DNA of 64,000 nt from Salaquimonas pukyongi. GTDB taxonomy: Bacteria; Pseudomonadota; Alphaproteobacteria; Rhizobiales; Rhizobiaceae. The notes below the pieces were generated by a model that searched no databases, was not told the DNA's origin, and saw only the letters and a program-made list of their open reading frames with translations. This document shows positions 8,141 through 19,316 of the stretch, piece after piece. A program made the position numbers and the translations under genes. How positions within the stretch are numbered: position 1 is the first letter of the stretch; every line of letters starts with the position of its first letter. The stretch is taken from contig NZ_CP019044.1 of the NCBI RefSeq assembly GCF_001953055.1, positions 496,001-560,000 of the forward strand. The letters are read 5' to 3'.

Positions 8141-9055
8141 ATGAACGTCATCCAGGCTGAACGGCCGCAAGCTGGCCGAACCGATCCACGTTATCTGGAT
8201 GGCCGGGCGCTGCAGCAACGCATCGTTACATCGGTACGCAGCGAGTTGGACGAGCTCAAGACAGGTAGCAAGGTTGGCCGGCTGGTATCGATTGCCATCG
8301 GGGACATCGATGCAGTTGCCGTCTACATTCGCAACCAGAAACGCGTTGCCGAAAAGGCGGGCATTCCGTTCCAGGATCAGTTCTGGCCGGGTGACCTTAG
8401 TCAGGAAGAATGCAAGGCACGGATTGCCGCGATGAACGACGATGCCTCGATCCTCGGCATCATCCTGCAACGCCCGGTACCCGACCATATCAATGTCCGC
8501 TCGCTGCAATCGGCCATTCATCCGCTCAAGGATGTGGAAGGCATGAACCCCGCATCCATCGGCAACATCGTCTATAACGATCTGGCGCTGGCGCCGTGCA
8601 CGGCGGCCGCTTCCGTTGAGCTCATCCGCGAGACCGGTCTTGCGATGAAAGGCCTCGAAGTGGTCATGATCGGCCATTCGGAAATCGTCGGCAAGCCGGC
8701 AGCCTTCATGCTGATGTCGGAAGGGGCAACGGTCACCGTCTGCCACCACATGACACGCTCGGTGGCAGCACACTCCAGGCGCGCGGATGCGGTTATCGTG
8801 GCCGTTGGCATTCCCGGCTTCCTCAAGCCGGACATGGTAAAGCCGGGTGCCGCCGTCATCGACATCGGCATCAACCAGATCACCGATGCAGACGGCAACA
8901 TGCACATCGTTGGCGATGCCGACACAAACGGGCTGCTGGAAGTCGCCAGCTGGATCACGCCGGTGCCAGGCGGAGTGGGACCTGTAACGGTGGCCATTCT
9001 CATGCGCAATGCGCTTACCGCGCTGAAGCGGCAGCGCGAGGCAGGCTGGCTCTGA
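8141..9055 (+). CDS. divergent FolD paralogue with altered catalytic residues
   Basis: A 304-residue FolD-family protein with the full fold: LQRPVPDH, HSEIVGKPAAFMLM Rossmann loop, and [17 protein letters not shown]. Two positions essential in FolD differ. The lysine equivalent to E. coli Lys54 is Gln66 (VYIRNQKR) and the aspartate equivalent to Asp121 is Glu133 (LKDVEGMNP). The usual PCTP motif reads PCTAAAS. Tyr62 and Gln110 are kept. The cyclohydrolase step depends on Lys54, so this copy may keep only the dehydrogenase, act on another folate, or be regulatory. The ATG at 8141 is preferred because the upstream in-frame extension overlaps folD and lacks family similarity. The end overlaps the convergent lipoprotein gene by 41 bases. 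Confidence 0.85.
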   Translation: MNVIQAERPQAGRTDPRYLDGRALQQRIVTSVRSELDELKTGSKVGRLVSIAIGDIDAVAVYIRNQKRVAEKAGIPFQDQFWPGDLSQEECKARIAAMNDDASILGIILQRPVPDHINVRSLQSAIHPLKDVEGMNPASIGNIVYNDLALAPCTAAASVELIRETGLAMKGLEVVMIGHSEIVGKPAAFMLMSEGATVTVCHHMTRSVAAHSRRADAVIVAVGIPGFLKPDMVKPGAAVIDIGINQITDADGNMHIVGDADTNGLLEVASWITPVPGGVGPVTVAILMRNALTALKRQREAGWL

Positions 9056-9716
9056 CGGTTTCCTTGTGCCGGGTGTAATCCAGTGTCAAGGACAGGACGG
9101 TGCCGGAATAGGCGAGGGTGGGGCTTTGCGGCGTTGTCTCGCAGCCGAGTGCCGCAGGCCGGTTTTCAACAACCCCCTGCCAGCGGATGAAGTGCGCTCC
9201 GGTTGCCTCATAGCGCTGATTGGAATCAGGAGCCTTGCCGGCCAGCCGTCCCATCGCCTCGCATTGGCTGAGGAAAGGTCCTTCCGCATACACGGCGCAG
9301 CGTGTTGACCGGGTGCGGGCATCGCCAATGCGCCGTTCTGCAGAAAGGATCAGCGGAGCGCTGTAGGATTCCGATCGCAGTGCCAGCAAATGCTGCTCTT
9401 CGCTCACCTTTGCGCCGCCGCCGGGAATTTCGAGAACGCGCTTCCTCAGCTTTGTTAGCCCGACCGCTTCAAGGTCTGTCTCATTCGCCGGCTGCCACCC
9501 CTGATCAAGGGCCAGTGCAGCAATCGATTGCGGCGTGGTTCTTCCTGTCAGGCAAACTTCCCGGAACGCCACAACCGGGTCCGTCAGGCCGGAGCCGATT
9601 TCAACCCTGGCGGTTTCGGTAAATACCGGGTCAATGCCGGCAAGGCAGGCCTGCAGGGCAAGGCACACGCCAAGGCTGCAAGCAGCCCGGATGCGGTTGA
9701 AGCGGAATAAACGCAT
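9015..9716 (-). CDS. hypothetical lipoprotein
   Basis: A 233-residue protein with a basic start (MRLFRFNRIR), a hydrophobic stretch and a plausible lipobox LALQAC with Cys at about 24, so it is probably a periplasm-facing lipoprotein. The mature part has three further cysteines (REVCLTG, STRCAVY, SQCEAMG and GCETT region), which could form disulfides. I do not recognise a domain. It is convergent with, and overlaps, the folD paralogue. The 5' side faces the inverted-repeat element at 9765-9936. Confidence 0.65.
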   Translation of the reverse strand: MRLFRFNRIRAACSLGVCLALQACLAGIDPVFTETARVEIGSGLTDPVVAFREVCLTGRTTPQSIAALALDQGWQPANETDLEAVGLTKLRKRVLEIPGGGAKVSEEQHLLALRSESYSAPLILSAERRIGDARTRSTRCAVYAEGPFLSQCEAMGRLAGKAPDSNQRYEATGAHFIRWQGVVENRPAALGCETTPQSPTLAYSGTVLSLTLDYTRHKETVRASLPRAAASAR

Positions 9717-9764
9717 AAGTTGTATATGCGTATATTGTCACCTTAACGCAAGGCTTCGTGTGTC

Positions 9765-9936
9765 TAGAGCGTGTCTTGAATAGCTTTTGTTTTCTGCAAT
9801 CGCCTGAACCTGGTTCCCGGGCCCTCGGACCGCGTTGCAAAAAGCTGACAGCGCCTGCAGTGCTGCGCTTTTTGCGCCTTGCCGAAGACCCGGTTACCGG
9901 CGTTCAAACGAACCCATCCAACCAGGACACGCTCTA
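9765..9936. repeat. 172-bp MITE-like element with 11-bp terminal inverted repeats
   Basis: TAGAGCGTGTC at 9765-9775 is exactly inverted as GACACGCTCTA at 9926-9936. Between them is a non-coding segment with an internal hairpin GCAAAAAGC (about 9836-9844) and GCTTTTTGC (about 9867-9876). One of the 11-mers occurs again alone at 20738-20748, at the stop of the ScfR-like gene. Paired termini plus internal palindrome are typical of a non-autonomous mobile or intergenic repeat element. No transposase is present. A flanking target duplication was not recognised. Confidence 0.55.
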
Positions 9937-9941
9937 AAGCC

Positions 9942-9976
9942 AAAAGAAAAGGCCCGGAGCGTTTCCACCCGGGCCT
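9942..9976 (-). terminator. rho-independent terminator of katG
   Basis: Read on the minus strand, GGCCCGG (9975-9969) and CCGGGCC (9957-9951) form a 7-bp GC stem with an 11-base loop, followed by TTTTCTTTT (complement of 9950-9942). It lies 23 bases after the katG stop codon, so it should end katG transcription. Confidence 0.85.
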
Positions 9977-9998
9977 CATCTCATGCATGTGGGCAAAA

Positions 9999-12488
<2,490 letters not shown>

Positions 12489-13403
12489 ATGAAGCTGACG
12501 CTCCGCCAAATGCAGTATTTCGAGGCCCTGGCCCGCACAAGGCACTTTGCCCATGCAGCAGAGGCCGTGCACGTATCCCAGCCTGCCCTGTCGGCCCAGA
12601 TCATGGAAATGGAGCGCCGGCTCGGGGCCAAACTGTTCGACCGCAGCCGTGCCGGGGTCTATCCCACCGCGCTGGCCGAGCGTCTGCTGCCGGCAGTCAT
12701 CCGCATTCTCAACGAGACCAAGGCGGTGGAGGAAATGGCCGAAAGCAGCGCGGGCCTTCTGGCCGGCAAGCTCAGGCTTGGCATCATTCCCACCATTGCG
12801 CCCTATGTTTTGCCGGCGCTGGTACCCCGGGCTGCAGAACGCTACCCGCAATTGGAGTTCGAAATTCGCGAGGGGCTGACGGCAAATCTCGTCGAAGCCT
12901 TGCTTGCCCGGGAGGTGGATCTTCTGGTCGCTGCGCTGCCGGTTTCCGATGCCGGTCTTGAAGAGCAATTTCTGTGGCGCGACAATTTCATCATCGCCAA
13001 GACACCGGGTGCAGCCGATGTGCTGACCGGTCCCATCCAGATTGATGAGATCCCGGCGCAAAGGCTGCTGCTGCTTGCCGAGGGACATTGTCTGCGCGAT
13101 CAGGCGCTGGATGTCTGCGGGCTAAGGCAGGAGGGCAAGGTTTTCAATTTCGAGGCCACCTCCATGGCAACGCTGGTGCAACTGGTTTCCAGCGGTATGG
13201 GATTGACCCTGCTCCCGGAAATGGCGGTGCCGTTTGAAAACCGCGACGGCGCGCTTGAACTGGTGGAATTTGCCGAGCCTTGTCCGTCCCGCGACATCGG
13301 GCTTGTCTGGCGCCGCGGAAGTCAACGCATTGAAGATTATATAGCGCTGGGTGAGCTGATCACGGCTGTGCTGGCTTCCGCCACGCAAAAGAAGGCGGCC
13401 TGA
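12489..13403 (+). CDS. oxyR: LysR-type peroxide regulator OxyR
   Basis: A 304-residue LysR regulator. The winged-helix DNA-binding domain is residues 1-60 (LRQMQYFEALARTRHF, VSQPALSAQIMEMERRLG). The effector domain carries two cysteines in GHCLRDQALDVC (Cys201 and Cys210), separated by eight residues exactly as E. coli Cys199 and Cys208, which form the peroxide-sensing disulfide. This and the divergent katG identify it as OxyR rather than a generic LysR protein. It should activate katG when oxidised and repress or modulate its own transcription. Confidence 0.93.
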   Translation: MKLTLRQMQYFEALARTRHFAHAAEAVHVSQPALSAQIMEMERRLGAKLFDRSRAGVYPTALAERLLPAVIRILNETKAVEEMAESSAGLLAGKLRLGIIPTIAPYVLPALVPRAAERYPQLEFEIREGLTANLVEALLAREVDLLVAALPVSDAGLEEQFLWRDNFIIAKTPGAADVLTGPIQIDEIPAQRLLLLAEGHCLRDQALDVCGLRQEGKVFNFEATSMATLVQLVSSGMGLTLLPEMAVPFENRDGALELVEFAEPCPSRDIGLVWRRGSQRIEDYIALGELITAVLASATQKKAA

Positions 13404-13499
13404 ATAACGTCATACGGCTTTGTGGGGTGACCTGCCGCGGGATCGCCCCATATATCGCTTACAGGATAATGACATCATTACCGGCATGAAGGAAAAATC

Positions 13500-14606
13500 A
13501 TGATGCGATATTGGCTTCTTGCAATGCTGTTGCTTCCGGCACCGGCCCAGGCGTTTGACATTGCCGGTACTGAAGGCACACGCCTGACAGCTCTGGAAGT
13601 CGCGGTTTTCGATGAGCCCTGGGCGATGACCTTTCTGCCCGGCGGCAGCATGCTGGTGACCGAAAAGGGCGGAGATCTCTTGCTTGTTTCTGCCGATGGC
13701 AGCACCATCGATCCGGTTTCGGGCGTACCCAAGACAGCCTATGGCGGGCAGGGCGGTCTTGGCGACATCATCCTTCATCCGGACTTTGCGTCAAACCGCC
13801 TGGTCTTTCTTTCTTTTGCCGAGCCGGGCACATTGGGCCGACGGGGTGCTGCAGTGGCGCGGGCAAGGCTCGCAGAGGATGGAAGCAGGCTCGAAAACCT
13901 GGAAATCATCTGGCGGCAGGAGCCCAAGGTGACGGGAAAGGGCCATTACAGTCACCGCCTTGTTTTTTCGTCCGATGGGCATCTCTTTATCACCTCTGGC
14001 GATCGCCAGAAGCTCGACCCCGCCCAGGACTTTGGTTCAGCCCTTGGCAAGATTATCCGCCTCAACGCTGATGGCAGCGTGCCCCAGGACAACCCCTGGC
14101 AGGACAAGGGCCAACTCGCGAAAACCTTCTGGAGTATGGGGCATCGAAACCTGCTCGGCATAGCCTTCGATGCCGAGGGCCGGTTGTGGCAGCATGAGAT
14201 GGGACCGCGCCATGGCGACGAACTCAACCTTGTCCAGCCGGGTGCAAACTATGGCTGGCCGCTGGTCTCTGAAGGAAACCACTATTCCGGGGCGAACATC
14301 CCCAATCATGACACGGCGCCGCACTTTACGCCTCCCAAGGCTTATTGGGTGCCCACAATCGCTCCTTCCGGTCTGGTGATCTATGACGGCGGCCTGTTTT
14401 CCGCCTGGCAGGGGGACGCGTTAATTGGCGGTCTGGCATCTCGCGCCCTGATCCACGTGGACCTGGAAGGCGAATCCGCCAGCGAGGCCGAGCGCTTCGA
14501 ATGGGGTTCGCGCGTCCGCGAAGTCGAACAGGGTCCGGACGGCGCAATCTATGTGCTGGAAGACGGCTCCGGCGGCAGGCTGCTCAAGCTTGTGCCCGCT
14601 GATTAG
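13500..14606 (+). CDS. PQQ-dependent aldose sugar dehydrogenase (YliI/sGDH-type)
   Basis: A 368-residue exported protein with a signal peptide ([18 protein letters not shown]). The rest is a six-bladed propeller of the soluble glucose dehydrogenase type. Marks are [76 protein letters not shown] and GANYGWP. Relatives such as E. coli YliI oxidise aldoses in the periplasm with PQQ. Some close homologues may use other substrates. The start has AAGGA upstream. The stop overlaps the convergent edd stop by four bases. No pqq genes are in the window. Confidence 0.88.
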   Translation: MMRYWLLAMLLLPAPAQAFDIAGTEGTRLTALEVAVFDEPWAMTFLPGGSMLVTEKGGDLLLVSADGSTIDPVSGVPKTAYGGQGGLGDIILHPDFASNRLVFLSFAEPGTLGRRGAAVARARLAEDGSRLENLEIIWRQEPKVTGKGHYSHRLVFSSDGHLFITSGDRQKLDPAQDFGSALGKIIRLNADGSVPQDNPWQDKGQLAKTFWSMGHRNLLGIAFDAEGRLWQHEMGPRHGDELNLVQPGANYGWPLVSEGNHYSGANIPNHDTAPHFTPPKAYWVPTIAPSGLVIYDGGLFSAWQGDALIGGLASRALIHVDLEGESASEAERFEWGSRVREVEQGPDGAIYVLEDGSGGRLLKLVPAD

Positions 14607-16417
14607 AGCAGCGCACTTGCACCGGTATCCGCGCGGCTGACGCGCTCGCGGAATCCTGCAAAGAGTTCGCGGCCAAACCCCGTGCCGTTGGCCGTAAGGT
14701 CGGCCCTTGCCTTGCGGCGTTTTGCAAGCACTGCCGGTTCCACCAGCACGTCCAGCGTTCCGTTGACTGCATCCAGGCGGACGGTATCGCCGTCGCGTAT
14801 TTTGGCTATCATGCCGCTTTCGGCTGCCTCCGGTGTCACATGAATGGCGGAAGGTATCTTGCCGGAGGCACCGGACATTCGCCCGTCGGTTACCAGCGCC
14901 ACCTTGTATCCCCGATCCTGCAGCACACCGAGCGGCGGGGTCATCTTGTGCAATTCCGGCATTCCGTTGGCTTTCGGCCCCTGAAAGCGCAGCACGGCGA
15001 CAAAATCCCGGTCGAGCTTTCCGGCCTTGAACGCATCAATGATCTCATACTGGTCGTGAAAACAGATTGCCGGGGCCTCGATTACGTGCCGGTCGCCTTT
15101 GACAGCAGAGATTTTCGAAACCGCGGTGCCAAGATTGCCCGACAGCATTTTCAGACCGCCATTGGGGGAAAATGGCGCGTCTGCCGTTGTGAGGACTTTC
15201 AGATTGCCGCTTTCTTTAGGCGCCGGCTCAAAAACCAGCTCACTGCCGGAAAGCTTCGGTTCCCGTGTGTAGGCATCAAGACCCTGGCCCATTACAGTCC
15301 AGGCATCCTCGTGTAGATAACCGCCATGGATCATCTCGCGGATCAGAAAGGGCATTCCGCCCGCTGCGTGGAAATGGTTCACGTCCGCAAGCCCGTTGGG
15401 GTAGACACGCGCCAATAACGGCACGGCGTCGGAAAGCTCGGCCATGTCTTCCAGCGTCAGAACGATCCCCGCTGCCCTGGCCATGGCGACCAGATGCAAG
15501 GTGTGGTTTGTGGAGCCACCAGTCGCATGCAGTCCTGCCACGGCATTGACGATGGAACGCTCGTCGATCACCCGGCCCGAAGGCAGAAATTCGTTGCCCA
15601 AGGCAGTTATCGACAGGGCTCTTCTGGCCGCTTCCGCCGTCAGTGCATCGCGAAGCGGGGTGCCCGGATTGATAAAGCTCGCGCCTGGCAGGTGCAGGCC
15701 CATCACTTCCATCAGCATCTGGTTGGAATTGGCCGTGCCATAAAAGGTGCAGGTGCCGGGCGAATGATAGGAAGCAGATTCTGCTTTCAACAGTTCGTCA
15801 CGGCCGACCTTGCCCTCCGCATAGAGCTGGCGGATACGTGCCTTTTCATCGTTTGGCAGGCCGGACGGCATTGGCCCGGCCGGAATGAAGACCGCTGGTA
15901 CATGGCCGAAGGTCAGCGCGGCGATGAAAAGACCCGGTACAATCTTGTCGCAGATGCCCAGAAATACCGCTGCATCGAACATGTTGTGCGACAGCCCCAC
16001 AGAAGCTGCCATGGCAATCACATCGCGTGAAAACAGCGACAGTTCCATGGCCGGCTGGCCCTGGGTTACCCCGTCGCACATCGCCGGGACACCGCCTGCG
16101 ACCTGTGCCACGCCGCCGTGTTCGCGCGCGGTTTTCTTGATGAGGTCGGGGAAATCCTTGTAAGGCGCGTGGGCCGACAGCATGTCGTTATAGGCAGTGA
16201 TGATACCAAGATTGGGTTTGATATCGCCGGAAAGATCGGCCTTTTCCGCTGTTCCGCAGGCGGCAAAGCCGTGCGCCAGATTGCTGCAGGAAAGCGCACT
16301 GCGGTGCGGGCCCCGGCTTGCCAGGGCGTCTACCTGCTCAAGATAGGTTTCGCGGCTTTTCCGGCTTCGTTCGCGAATCCGGCCCGTGACCGCTTGAATT
16401 TCCTTTCTGGCGCTCAT
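14603..16417 (-). CDS. edd: phosphogluconate dehydratase
   Basis: A 604-residue IlvD/Edd enzyme that converts 6-phosphogluconate to 2-keto-3-deoxy-6-phosphogluconate in the Entner-Doudoroff pathway. Edd-type features include [17 protein letters not shown], the Fe-S cysteines in [14 protein letters not shown] and [29 protein letters not shown], and the C-terminal [16 protein letters not shown]. The ATG at 16417 starts at the conserved [11 protein letters not shown]; the 23-residue upstream extension is not conserved. It is the last gene of zwf-pgl-edd, 52 bases after pgl. The KDPG aldolase gene (eda) is not in the window. Confidence 0.95.
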   Translation of the reverse strand: MSARKEIQAVTGRIRERSRKSRETYLEQVDALASRGPHRSALSCSNLAHGFAACGTAEKADLSGDIKPNLGIITAYNDMLSAHAPYKDFPDLIKKTAREHGGVAQVAGGVPAMCDGVTQGQPAMELSLFSRDVIAMAASVGLSHNMFDAAVFLGICDKIVPGLFIAALTFGHVPAVFIPAGPMPSGLPNDEKARIRQLYAEGKVGRDELLKAESASYHSPGTCTFYGTANSNQMLMEVMGLHLPGASFINPGTPLRDALTAEAARRALSITALGNEFLPSGRVIDERSIVNAVAGLHATGGSTNHTLHLVAMARAAGIVLTLEDMAELSDAVPLLARVYPNGLADVNHFHAAGGMPFLIREMIHGGYLHEDAWTVMGQGLDAYTREPKLSGSELVFEPAPKESGNLKVLTTADAPFSPNGGLKMLSGNLGTAVSKISAVKGDRHVIEAPAICFHDQYEIIDAFKAGKLDRDFVAVLRFQGPKANGMPELHKMTPPLGVLQDRGYKVALVTDGRMSGASGKIPSAIHVTPEAAESGMIAKIRDGDTVRLDAVNGTLDVLVEPAVLAKRRKARADLTANGTGFGRELFAGFRERVSRADTGASALL

Positions 16418-16469
16418 CAATCTGTCCGTTTCTGATCGGTTCGTCGGACCGGCAACTCTGCCGGCTTGC

Positions 16470-17153
16470 TTATCTTGCCCACACAACTTTCAAGTCGGGG
16501 CAATGTTCCAGTACAAAGCCAATGGGCGCGCTGGCCGGATCGCTTGCCTCCTGGGCCGCCTCGAAGGTCTTGCGCTTTTCCTGTCCTTCAAAGTGAAGGT
16601 ATTGTGCGCCGGCAGCGGCGATGGCTGGCAGGGTCATGGTGATGCGCGGTTCTTCCGCCCCCGGCGCGTCGGCCACGAGCAGCAGGCTTTGGCCCTGCGG
16701 GTCGGTTGCCTTGCGCAGGGCATCGGCACCAGGAAAGAGCGAAGCCGTATGGCCATCAACCCCCATGCCCAGCACAATAACGTCGAGGGGAAGATGCCCG
16801 GCAAGTGCATTTTCCGCCTCCGCCACCGAAACATTGATGTCCTCATTGGTATAAAGCGGCAGGAAGTTGGCCTTGGCAGCCTTGTTCTGCAGCAGTTCTA
16901 CCGTCACCAGACGCTGGTTGGAACGTCCTGAATTGGGCGATACAAAGCGTTCGTCGGCAAGGGTAATGTTTACTTTCGACCAGTCGATTTCGATGGCTGA
17001 AAGCTCCCGGAAGAACCTTACCGGTGTTTTTCCCCCGGAAACGGCAAGCAGTGCAGTGCCCCTTTTTTCGATGGCTGCAGAAAGCTGGCCGGCGACATCC
17101 TTTGCCAGCCAGCGAGCCAATTCCGTACCATCGTCAAAAGTGGTGAACTGCAT
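16470..17153 (-). CDS. pgl: 6-phosphogluconolactonase
   Basis: A 227-residue DevB-type lactonase that hydrolyses 6-phosphoglucono-lactone to 6-phosphogluconate. Family motifs are [37 protein letters not shown] and [18 protein letters not shown]. The start at 17153 follows GGAAAG and lies 10 bases after the zwf stop; a longer in-frame version would overlap zwf. The middle position between zwf and edd gives a direct glucose-6-phosphate to KDPG route in one operon. Confidence 0.94.
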   Translation of the reverse strand: MQFTTFDDGTELARWLAKDVAGQLSAAIEKRGTALLAVSGGKTPVRFFRELSAIEIDWSKVNITLADERFVSPNSGRSNQRLVTVELLQNKAAKANFLPLYTNEDINVSVAEAENALAGHLPLDVIVLGMGVDGHTASLFPGADALRKATDPQGQSLLLVADAPGAEEPRITMTLPAIAAAGAQYLHFEGQEKRKTFEAAQEASDPASAPIGFVLEHCPDLKVVWAR

Positions 17154-17163
17154 AAGCTTTCCG

Positions 17164-18633
17164 TCAGGTCTCCCCTTCGTGCCAGGTTCGCCCGTCACGT
17201 TCTATCAGGGCGATGGATGCTGTTGGCCCCCAGGACCCGGCAGTGTATTTTGCCGGCTTGACCCCGGCAGCAAGCCACCCCTCGATGATCGGATCGATCC
17301 ACCGCCAGGCGGCTTCGACCTCATCGCGCCGCATGAACAGGGTCTGGTTGCCCCGGATCACATCCAGCAGCAACCGTTCATAGGCATCGGGTGCGTGGGC
17401 GTCAAAACTCTCGGCGAAACTCATGTCGAGGGTAACTTGGCGTAATCTCAGCCCGCCGGGGCCGGGGTCCTTGATCATGATGGATTGGCTGACACCCTCA
17501 TCGGGCTGCAGGCGGAGGATAAGCCGGTTCGCCTTCATGTCCGTTCCCGCATCGCCAAAGGCATTGTGCGGCACCGGCTTGAATTCGATGACGATCTCCG
17601 ACACCCGGGCAGGAAGCCGCTTGCCGGTACGCAGGTAAAACGGAACGCCGGCCCAGCGCCAGGTTTCGATCTCCGCCTTCAGGGCAACGAAAGACTCGGT
17701 TTCCGACAGGTCGTTTTCGACCTCGTCCAGATAGCCTGGTACGGCCTCACCGCCGGAAGCGCCTGCCTTGTACTGCCCGCGCACGGTCTGTTGCGCCGCA
17801 TTGCCGGCGTCGATGGCCTTCAGCGAGCGCAGCACTTTCAGTTTTTCATCGCGCACCGCATCGGCATCAATGGATGCCGGCGGCTCCATTGCCACAAGGC
17901 AAAGCAGTTGCAGCAGATGGTTCTGCATCATGTCGCGGATGGCGCCGGCCTTGTCATAATAACTGCCGCGGCCCTCGACCCCGATGCTCTCGGCCACGGT
18001 GATCTGCACATGGTCGATAAAGGATGCATTCCAAACCGGCTGATACAGTGTGTTGGCAAAACGCAGCGCCATAAGGTTTTGCACGGTTTCCTTGCCCAGA
18101 TAATGATCAATCCTGAAAATCTGGTCTTCCCGGAAATGGCGCCCAATGGTCTCGTTGAGTTCACGGGCGCTTTTCAGATCCTTGCCGATCGGCTTCTCAA
18201 TGACCAGCCGCGACCGGTCACGCACCATGCCATGCTGGTCCAGCCGGTCAGCAATCGGGCCAAAGATCGAAGGGCCGACGGCCAGATAAAAGGCGCGCAC
18301 CTTGTCTTCTTTGCCCAGAAGGGATTTCAGTTCTTCCCAGCCGCGTTCTGATAGCGCATCGACAGCCACATAGTGGAGCAGCTCCATGAAGGCGGCAATC
18401 TGTCCGGCATCGTCGCTGGGTGCGTGTTCGTCAATCGCCTTGCGGGCAAAGGTGCGATATTCGCCAGTCTCCATATTCGAGCGCGCCGCGCCGATAATCC
18501 GTGACGTCTCGGGAATCTGGCCATCGCAAAACCGGCGGAAAAGGGACGGGATCAGTTTGCGCTCGGCCAGATCGCCGGTGCCACCAAACACAACATAATC
18601 GAAGGGTTCCACGGGAATAAACTGGCTGGTCAT
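17164..18633 (-). CDS. zwf: glucose-6-phosphate 1-dehydrogenase
   Basis: A 489-residue G6PDH, the entry enzyme of the Entner-Doudoroff and oxidative pentose-phosphate routes. The NADP-binding fingerprint is VVFGGTGDLAERKL near the N-terminus. The active-site signature RIDHYLGKETVQNLM contains the catalytic histidine region, and VIEKPIGKD is also present. It is first in zwf-pgl-edd. The upstream region contains an 18-bp perfect palindrome that may be the operator. Confidence 0.96.
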   Translation of the reverse strand: MTSQFIPVEPFDYVVFGGTGDLAERKLIPSLFRRFCDGQIPETSRIIGAARSNMETGEYRTFARKAIDEHAPSDDAGQIAAFMELLHYVAVDALSERGWEELKSLLGKEDKVRAFYLAVGPSIFGPIADRLDQHGMVRDRSRLVIEKPIGKDLKSARELNETIGRHFREDQIFRIDHYLGKETVQNLMALRFANTLYQPVWNASFIDHVQITVAESIGVEGRGSYYDKAGAIRDMMQNHLLQLLCLVAMEPPASIDADAVRDEKLKVLRSLKAIDAGNAAQQTVRGQYKAGASGGEAVPGYLDEVENDLSETESFVALKAEIETWRWAGVPFYLRTGKRLPARVSEIVIEFKPVPHNAFGDAGTDMKANRLILRLQPDEGVSQSIMIKDPGPGGLRLRQVTLDMSFAESFDAHAPDAYERLLLDVIRGNQTLFMRRDEVEAAWRWIDPIIEGWLAAGVKPAKYTAGSWGPTASIALIERDGRTWHEGET

Positions 18634-18694
18634 CAGGTCACGGTTATTTCGGCAGAGGACATCACAACGTCATCGCAGGTTGGAACTGAAGGGC

Positions 18695-18712
18695 ATTTAA
18701 ATCGATTTAAAT
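18695..18712. promoter_or_regulatory. 18-bp perfect palindrome upstream of zwf-pgl-edd
   Basis: ATTTAAATCGATTTAAAT is its own reverse complement. It is centred about 70 bases before the zwf start codon. A symmetric AT-rich 18-mer at this place suits a dimeric repressor such as an RpiR/HexR-type sugar regulator, which controls zwf operons in many proteobacteria. The regulator gene is not in the window and the identity is inferred. Confidence 0.5.
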
Positions 18713-18813
18713 CATACTGGGCCAAATGGCAACAGGGCAGGGCCGATTGTCCTGGCATGTTCTGAGCATTGCCCTGCGGCACGTTTGTGACAACCGAAAA
18801 ATCAGCGCCAAAG

Positions 18814-18840
18814 AAAAACCCGGCACAGGGCCGGGTTTTT
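18814..18840 (-). terminator. strong rho-independent terminator
   Basis: An 11-bp stem AAAAACCCGGC / GCCGGGTTTTT with a 5-base loop. On the minus strand it lies 24 bases after the stop of the small gene at 18865-19101, which it should terminate, and it isolates that gene from zwf. The A and T flanks make it symmetric, so it could also stop plus-strand readthrough. Confidence 0.85.
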
Positions 18841-18864
18841 GCAGGTCAGCACGTTTTGGCCGGT

Positions 18865-19101
18865 TCAACGGCTTTGCTTGACGATGATCGGCGTCAGCAG
18901 GTCACCCCAATTGCCCTGTCCCCCATGATGGCGCGCTGAACGGATCAACTCCACCGATACGCCAGCCTCCACCGCTTTCATGACCGACTGATTGAGACGG
19001 TGCAGATCGTTTGCAACCATGCGAATGGCTGCTTGCTCGTCAACCGACATGGTCGATCCCATTTCTTCGGTCCGTTCCTTGACCGGTGGCTTGGCGTTCA
19101 T
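18865..19101 (-). CDS. small hypothetical protein
   Basis: A 78-residue soluble protein, MNAKPPVKERTEEMG at the start and a helical middle (AAIRMVANDLHRLNQSVMKAVE). A conserved-looking tail reads SARHHGGQGNWGDLLTPII. No domain is recognised. Its own strong terminator and the intergenic region shared with the ScfR-like regulator, which carries repeated TTGTAAA boxes, argue that it is a real gene and perhaps a target of that regulator. Confidence 0.6.
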   Translation of the reverse strand: MNAKPPVKERTEEMGSTMSVDEQAAIRMVANDLHRLNQSVMKAVEAGVSVELIRSARHHGGQGNWGDLLTPIIVKQSR

Positions 19102-19137
19102 GGCGTGGTTCTCCCGTTCGCGACTGCTGTTGCAGAA

Positions 19138-19285
19138 TTTACAACTTGCGCCCTTCTAACAAATGAATTGCGCCTTGGGAACGCGACATTCGTGTCAGCC
19201 TGTCTTGTGATTTTCAGCATCAGGCTGTAATTTTGTAAATTCTTGTAAAAATCTACGACTAACCTGCCCGGTAAAGAATTGTAAA
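19138..19285. promoter_or_regulatory. cluster of TTGTAAA boxes between the small gene and the ScfR-like regulator
   Basis: The 7-mer TTGTAAA occurs at 19233-19239, 19243-19249 and 19279-19285, and inverted (TTTACAA) at 19138-19144. The first two are exactly 10 bases apart, one helical turn. RamB and ScfR family regulators bind TTTGCAAA-like sites. The regulator encoded directly downstream is of this family, so autoregulation is a reasonable inference. Confidence 0.5.
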
Positions 19286-19316
19286 ACCTCGATGACATTG
19301 ACAGGGAGCTAGATCA

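Noticed and set aside
17485-18351. 288-codon plus-strand frame
   Set aside because: Antisense to zwf, which is full length with its active-site signature.
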